Shown one piece after another: positions 57,994-64,000 of a DNA stretch of 64,000 nt. A model generated the notes under the pieces. The model was given only the letters and a program-made list of their open reading frames with translations. It searched no databases and had not been told where the DNA came from. Where the stretch lies: contig OZ059896.1 of assembly GCA_964057225.1 (NCBI GenBank), forward strand, positions 10,230,001 to 10,294,000. Reading direction: 5' to 3'. Made by a program: the position numbers and the translations under genes. Origin of the DNA: Auanema rhodensis. Its lineage: Eukaryota > Nematoda > Chromadorea > Rhabditida > Rhabditidae. Each line of letters begins with the position of its first letter. The first letter of the stretch is position 1.

Positions 57994-60900
57994 TTAAATT
58001 CGAGCACAGTATGCTGCTGGAACATAACCATTTGAGGAATCACTTCTTCGTACCCAGATCCACTCAGAATTACCATCATCATCATTGTTCTAAAACAAAT
58101 AAAAAAATGCGAACCTAGGACGATAACAAAAACCTGGATCAACGATAACTCCTCTCCTGCTTTTACAGCAAGTTGATTAGGTCCCGCAGGAGAAAAATCA
58201 TAATTGGCACGTACTTTTCCAACCTGAAAACATATATGCAAAAAAAAGAAAACAATGGTATCCCACTTCAGGTTTACTTTTACCATCTAAAACACCTGCT
58301 GCCTCGGTTGGTGGAGCATCATACTGAGCTAGTAAGCTTGAGCTGTTTTCATATAAATTTCCTAATAATAATGTTATCAAAAAAGAAGTGAAGCATTGTA
58401 AACAAACCAGTCGTTGGAGTAATCTGTTGAACAGAAGGAGTTTCGTTTGTAGGAGGCAAAGAATATAAAGGAGGAGTTTGATATAGAGTAGTAGGAACTA
58501 CATCGTAGGAAGGAGCTGATACAGGTGAAGCTAAAAAGAATGCAAGTTATGTAAGCACAACGTTTTTCAAATGCACCATTAGCGAATGGATTTAATGTAT
58601 TTGGCGTATAGGGCAAAGGTCGAGATGGTATAATCGGTTGAGGAGACTCGCTTCTAAAAATGAACGGTATTCGAGAAGAATGGTTAAATGAATAAACCTC
58701 ATTGTTACTTTACTCAAAGGTTGATCTTTGATTTGTTCCCAGAATGCTGTGAAAGTATCCATAGAGGGATTTGAAGGTGCAGTAGTGTTTGATGTATTAG
58801 GTGTGGGAGGTAAATGAGTAATAGGGGCGGAAGAGGCATCTAAAATTCAAAATATTGAGTATTTACCATAATATCTTAAAAACCTTTAGGGGATTCATCA
58901 AAAGATACAGGAAACATTGCTGAATTCGATTTATTTGTTGTCAGATTTGAAGGAACTAAGTTAGGCAAAGAAGGTGTACGTTGCTGCGGAGTCGAATCCC
59001 AAAGAATGGGAGCCTGAGCTTGCGCTAATGGTCCCCAATTGACAGAAGGAGCGTTAAATATATTTGTATCACTATAATTGAGAATAAAACAAGATCGCAG
59101 GAAATTACAAACTTTTGATTAACAGGCGTCGAAGATATAGGGTCCGAAAGAGCATTCATAGATGCTGCGGCACCAACCAGAGTGGGTACTAAAGGAGCAA
59201 ATGCTGTGGGAATCATAGGGTCTTGAACAGGTGGAGAAGTGAAATCATCAAAATCTTAAAATTAAGAGTAAGCATTGCCAAACCGATTTTCTCACCGATC
59301 AGATTGGTTACTTGTTGTTTAGGTGGAGTACTATGTGGACGGGATAAAATGCTATTCGTAGCACCTTTGTTGCTTGAGAAGTTATCTAAAGAATATAATG
59401 TTTATAGCGGTTATGATAAGTTTTATACCAAGATTACCAATAATTGTAGTACTATACCAAGGAGTAAGAACATTACTAGGAAGACGTGCATTGTAATAGC
59501 CATTATAACAAAACCTTAAGTTCTTATTTAATAATGTATGAATAAAAACAAGCAAACCAGACAGAAGATGTTTCTTTCTTTACCACAAGAACAGCATCGC
59601 CTTCATTAACAATGAGCATTTTCCCAGTTTTTCGACTCTTTTCCAACACATTTTCATCCAATGGCCAAGTTGATGTACATTTATAAATATCTCCTTTTCT
59701 GTTTCTGAAAAAAATGATGATAAGAAACAAAAAACGCATTAGAAAATTACTTGAGTTCTGCTTTTTCCAGAATGGAAACCCTTTCTTCTTCTGTTTGCGC
59801 TCGAAATACTTTCCCTAGAGAATGTTAAATAGTTTAAAAAAATGCTGATAATTTAAAACCTGTAGAGGTAGGCCCGGAAACGGATGGAGTAGAAGCCTTG
59901 GTATTAGTAGTGAAATGCTCCTCTGAAACACTTTCGTTTGAAAAGAAATTTAAAAAATTGTTTACCATTCGCTTCTACGGCTAGTTCTTCTCTACCAATA
60001 GCAGCTCCTCGGGTTCGCATTTTTCTTTCCGCCTAAAAAGTTATTTTTCCATTTTACAATAAGAAAGATTAAATTTTAATTTACCCTAGTAAGAATAAAT
60101 TGTAATCCTTGAAGCCGATCAGGGTCATAATACAGAGCAAAACAAAGAATACCATGAACAATCAATCTCTGCGTCTGAAACAGATGCATAGAAATAGCTT
60201 TTCCAAATTTTTAAAAAATCTATTACTTGATATGGATCAGTCGCAGCATCATCAGCAGTCTCTTTATATTTAGTCTTCAATTGAATAGTCAATTGATCGT
60301 CCAATTCTTTTACTGTCGCCATCGCATCTCGAAGAACCTATATATACTCTATATATGAAAGAGATTGTTGCAAATGCAAACCTTGAACAGAACATCTATA
60401 ACCTTCGGAAGAGTTTGTTTCACTTGAGCATTCAAAGCTTCGAAATCCAGATTTTTCGAATTGTCTTTCTGCAAACAAATATAGAATAAAATAATTTTTT
60501 TCTCAAATGTACCGGTTTATTGCTCGATCTAGCCGCTTCCCAATCCATTAACTTATCATTTCTTTTTTTAATCAGTTTCTTGGGTATGGCTCGTAAGGCT
60601 TTAACTATTTCATCGCGTACTCTAAAAAATAATGAAGATTAAACAAGAAACAAGAAACATGAGAATATTATTATTAATTAAGTAAAACCATACTTCGAGT
60701 TTAATTGTTCAGCGAACATTTTAACTTCATCGTGAAAAGGTTGAACTTGGCGTTCAACGTTCATACCGCTTAATGATACTTCTTTTTTTCCTTAAAAAAT
60801 TGTTGCTAAAACTATATGTTTATAAAAACATACTGATATCAACTAATCGTTTTTGTATAAGGTACTTCGTCTCAAAAAACATTCTCTTCTTGTATATTAC

Positions 60901-63743
60901 AAGCATATAATTGAAACGAACTAAACTCCTCTCACAAGCATCCAGCTGTGATACCAATGAGTCAAACTCAGGGTCTCTTGCCTACAATTTAATTTTATAA
61001 AAATTAAATCAAGTTTTTCTCACCAATTTAACAACTCCTAGGGAAGAGCCCATACGATACGTGAACCTATTAGATTTCTTCTTAATTGAATGAACAGTGA
61101 ATTTCGATATCATATCACCAAAAGATGAACTGGATTGTTCTTGACTATATTTTCGAGCTATAAATCCTTAAATTAGAAGCAATATATAACATGATTGACT
61201 TACTGAGTTCCTTCCTTCGTTTACTTTCATTCATTTTTTGACCAAGAGTAGACATTAATTTAACTGCATCTAATAATTTGGGGTGATCCGGATGATGAAG
61301 GGGTGTGTACTAAAAACGTTGATAAAGGCAGCACCAGATAGATAAAACTCACTTTAGCTATTTCGTTTAAAAACAAAGGATATTTAACACATCTTTGGAT
61401 AGGCCGAGAAATAGCAGTAGGAGCATCGATAACTGAAGCTCCGTTGCTCTTCATTTTAGCTACTAGCTCAGATAACGCATCATCCATTTTTAAGTCCGAC
61501 GTCTATAATGAAATAGCAATTAAAACAAGTTAAACATAAAAAAGTATACCGATGAATTAACAAGTGCATTCACATGTTCTATATTTCTGAAATAATAACC
61601 ATATGTTTGAGCAAATGGTTTTCTTAAATCTAAGAAGCATGCTCCAATAGCTTGCTGATCCCAATCTTTGCCTTAATATGAAAAAAATACATCATTTATA
61701 TGAAACAAAACATACATTGTTCGTTCGTAAGCCTCTGAACAAGTCCAGTTGCCAATTGTGTTATTTGAGCATATCCACTTTTCATAATTACCTTTTGCTT
61801 TTGATTCAGACGTGAATTACACTCAACAGCCTTAGGATAAATTGACGTTATCAAAAGAATCAAGTATCAAAAAAAACCTCCGAATAAGCCTGAACATCAG
61901 TTATGAACTGAAGTTCGGAGGATATTAATTCCTCAAAAATTTTGCTACGTTTTTCCTTCTGCATCTCTGGTGACAAATTTTCGGTTGCTATAGATGGTTT
62001 AGAAGAATCCTATTAAAGAAAATTAAATGAACAAAACTATTTTAAAATTACCTTTCTAGCCATTCCAAACATTTCTTCCACAAACAGCATATTTTCATCA
62101 GATGAACCAATAACTGTTGTCTAATACAAGTTTGTTAACTTAATAATATATTAACAAAAACCTTGGGAGGAGGTGGACGTGCCGGAGGAGCACTTTTCTT
62201 CTCAGGTTCGAGCCATGTTTCTCCAAATGTTGCCCATTCGTGTTTCGATGGAGCTAAATTAAATTATATGAATATAATTGAAACTTAAAACAAAGATGCT
62301 CTTTCGTTACTAACCTAAGGACGGTATTGATGGGGGCTGTTCAATACGAGTAGAAGTTCTCCAATCAGGTACCGATGCTGGAGCAGTGAAAGATTGATTG
62401 TTAAGCGTTGTAAACTTAATAAAATTTCCATAGTAGAATTTAGATTTTAAAAATTACTGTTTGATCTGCTGTAAACAATTTACTGTTTCTATTTCCTATT
62501 TCTTCATCCTCGTCATCAAGATATAATTCCAAAAATGCAATAGGAACTATCCCAGAAATATCAGTATTGGGATCACGGCATTTAACCCAATCCGCATTTA
62601 TCTAAAACCATTTGTACTACATCAGTTGTAAGCAGAAAACAAAATTACAAACCATCTCGAGAACTCTAACACTATCACCCATATGAATTGTAAGTTCATC
62701 TTTTTGGCGACCCTCAAAATCGTGTCGCACTATGGCAAAACTATAATAGAAATAATAGAAATAAAATAGCTGATTTGTAATTAGGTAAATTTACCCGATT
62801 CCATCTCCAGCAGAACTACTGCGTTTTTGTTGAGTCGATGTATCTCCTTTTAAAGAAACAACTATTTGAACATATGATTCGGGGAACATCCCAATTTTTC
62901 CGCTTAAAGTTCCTTCTAACCAATCGGAATCTATTCTACGAGTTAGATGAATTATGTCATCAGCTTGAAACGATAGTTCACTTCCAAATTGCCCTCTGAA
63001 TGAATATATGTATATGTATAGAATTTATATTCTTTATATTCTTACGAAAAGGGATATATAGCTCTAGCATAAGGCATGACTTCACCGTCTCGAAACCGAA
63101 CATCGTTAGCAAAGTCTGTGGTGAAAGAAGTAGGTAAAGAAGTAGCAGATTGCGCAGGAGCTTGAAAGCCTGTCAGCTATAATAACCATCGTCATTAATA
63201 TTAAAAAATATAAAGACTACCGGTTTTACGTAAGTTGAAGGAAAGGTTCCACTCGCTCCTAATCGTTTACCTGTGTCTGTAACTGCACAGCCTTTAAACC
63301 AACCTTCCGATTCTACAGACTCTACTACTGAAACTCATTTACAAGTTTAAAATGTCGGCAAATTTAGCCAGTACCTAATACACAATATGTTTGAAACGAA
63401 ATGTCTGCTTCATTCTGTGCATCGAATTGAGCTATAGAGCAATAAGCGCTTTCAGATGGGTTTCTTCAATTGATAAATTGAGATATTCTTTAAATATAAA
63501 TTAGAGATGTGTTACCTCAAAGGATTATTTATAGGAGTAACTAGAACTTTGGGAACACGGCCATCAGATCCATCCAAAGTTTCTACTGTGAGCCTGCACT
63601 CGAAACTTTCACTAATATAATACAAAGCAAACTAACCAATCACCCTTATTGCCTATAACTTTTACAACTTGATCCTGAGCAAAAGATGTGTGAGTAACAG
63701 GGTCTTCAACTCCATTAGATACTCGGACCCAGTTGTCTCCCAT
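57994..63743 (-). CDS. DNMBP: Dynamin-binding protein (Tuba)-like scaffold: SH3x4, DH, BAR, SH3x2
   Basis: Cdc42 guanine-exchange scaffold linking dynamin and actin. About 37 exons on the minus strand, from 63743-63637 to the stop at 57996-57994, give roughly 1,340 residues. In order: SH3-1 (about 1-60, GDWLTVETLDGSDGRVP), SH3-2 (67-127, ESEGWFKGC), SH3-3 (155-215, DSDWLEGTLSGKIGMFP), SH3-4 (240-300, NADWVKCRDP), a Pro-rich linker (SAPPARPPPK), a DH/RhoGEF domain (about 415-640, SRPIQRCVKYPLFLNEI), a BAR domain (about 660-890, KLIKKRNDKLMDWEAA), SH3-5 (about 935-1015, ending SSVWFCYNGYYNARLPSNVL), a long Ser/Pro/Thr linker with an NPF motif (NTLNPFANG), and a C-terminal SH3-6 (KVRANYDFSPAGPNQL to GYVPAAYC). 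The domain order is that of Tuba. Splicing exon 1 to the AG at 63594 (43-nt intron) restores a normal SH3; a nearer AG would need a 25-nt intron. No PH domain is seen, as in Tuba. Confidence 0.92.
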
Positions 63744-64000
63744 TAGAGTAACAGAAAACTAAACTTTTCCATTCATAATTTCAATATAAATCAATATATA
63801 TTCGCGTGTTAAATACTTCGGAGATTTTGATAACTATTCATAATAAATACAAGCCATCATAAGACGATAACAATATTTACCCTTGATTAAATTGACTTAG
63901 ACATTAGAATAACGTAAAAAAGTAATAAGAAATGCAAATTTTCCTGAATATTCCCAGTAAAACTTCATAAAACTGGCAAAATAATGATGGATAAAAATAT
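63744..64000 (-). other. DNMBP upstream region
   Basis: 257 AT-rich bases upstream of the DNMBP start codon. A GTTTAG acceptor-like site lies about 20 bases before the ATG. No other feature. Confidence 0.5.

Noticed and set aside
63594-63636. A 25-nt intron in DNMBP exon 1-2 (acceptor at 63612)
   Set aside because: Too short for the local minimum of about 37 nt, and it destroys the SH3 Trp. The AG at 63594-63595 gives a 43-nt intron and the normal GDWLTVE sequence.

Overview
The window is eukaryotic, most likely a nematode or a close ecdysozoan relative. It is AT-rich, and its genes are split into many short exons by GT-AG introns. Most introns are only about 40-50 nt and end in TTTTAG, TTTCAG or TTAAG; a few are long (1-5 kb). 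Many start codons sit directly behind a splice-acceptor-like TTTCAG or TTTTAG, as expected with spliced-leader trans-splicing. CNOT4 and exportin-T are neighbours here, and I recall the same pairing in Caenorhabditis elegans. I saw no rRNA, tRNA, CRISPR array or recognisable transposon. Gene models were spliced by eye and keep a consistent phase over the whole CDS; alignment and RNA evidence would still be needed to confirm individual junctions.

Layout. 1-7.6 kb: an M1 metallo-aminopeptidase on the minus strand, 3' end cut by the window edge, with one 5.1-kb intron. 7.6-17 kb: a gene-poor divergent interval with microsatellites and possible enhancers. 17-24.7 kb: a FoxP transcription factor (+). 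26.9-29 kb: the ciliary small GTPase Rab28 (+), with a consensus RFX X-box upstream. 29.3-31.3 kb: a CTTNBP2NL-type coiled-coil protein (+). 31.7-32.8 kb: ZC3HC1/NIPA (-). 33.2-36.1 kb: the E3 ligase CNOT4 (+). 36.7-37.1 kb: a small unrecognised gene (+). 37.6-42.3 kb: exportin-T (-), one of whose introns contains a complete secreted Kunitz-domain gene on the opposite strand. 42.9-43.4 kb: LLPH (+). 43.9-49.4 kb: a testican-like secreted protein (+), whose large intron holds exons of an antisense membrane protein with a PY-motif tail. 49.7-50.9 kb: a TLC-domain membrane protein (-). 52.0-52.5 kb: SUB1/PC4 (+). 52.7-57.7 kb: PAXIP1/PTIP (+). 58.0-63.7 kb: DNMBP/Tuba (-), with six SH3 domains, a DH domain and a BAR domain.

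Most of these are conserved housekeeping or regulatory genes: nuclear export and ribosome biogenesis (XPOT, LLPH), transcription and mRNA turnover (SUB1, PTIP, CNOT4, FoxP), and cytoskeleton or membrane traffic (DNMBP, CTTNBP2NL, Rab28). They do not form one pathway. The accessory interest lies in the two antisense nested genes, the small unrecognised gene, the Rab28 X-box and the FoxP upstream region.
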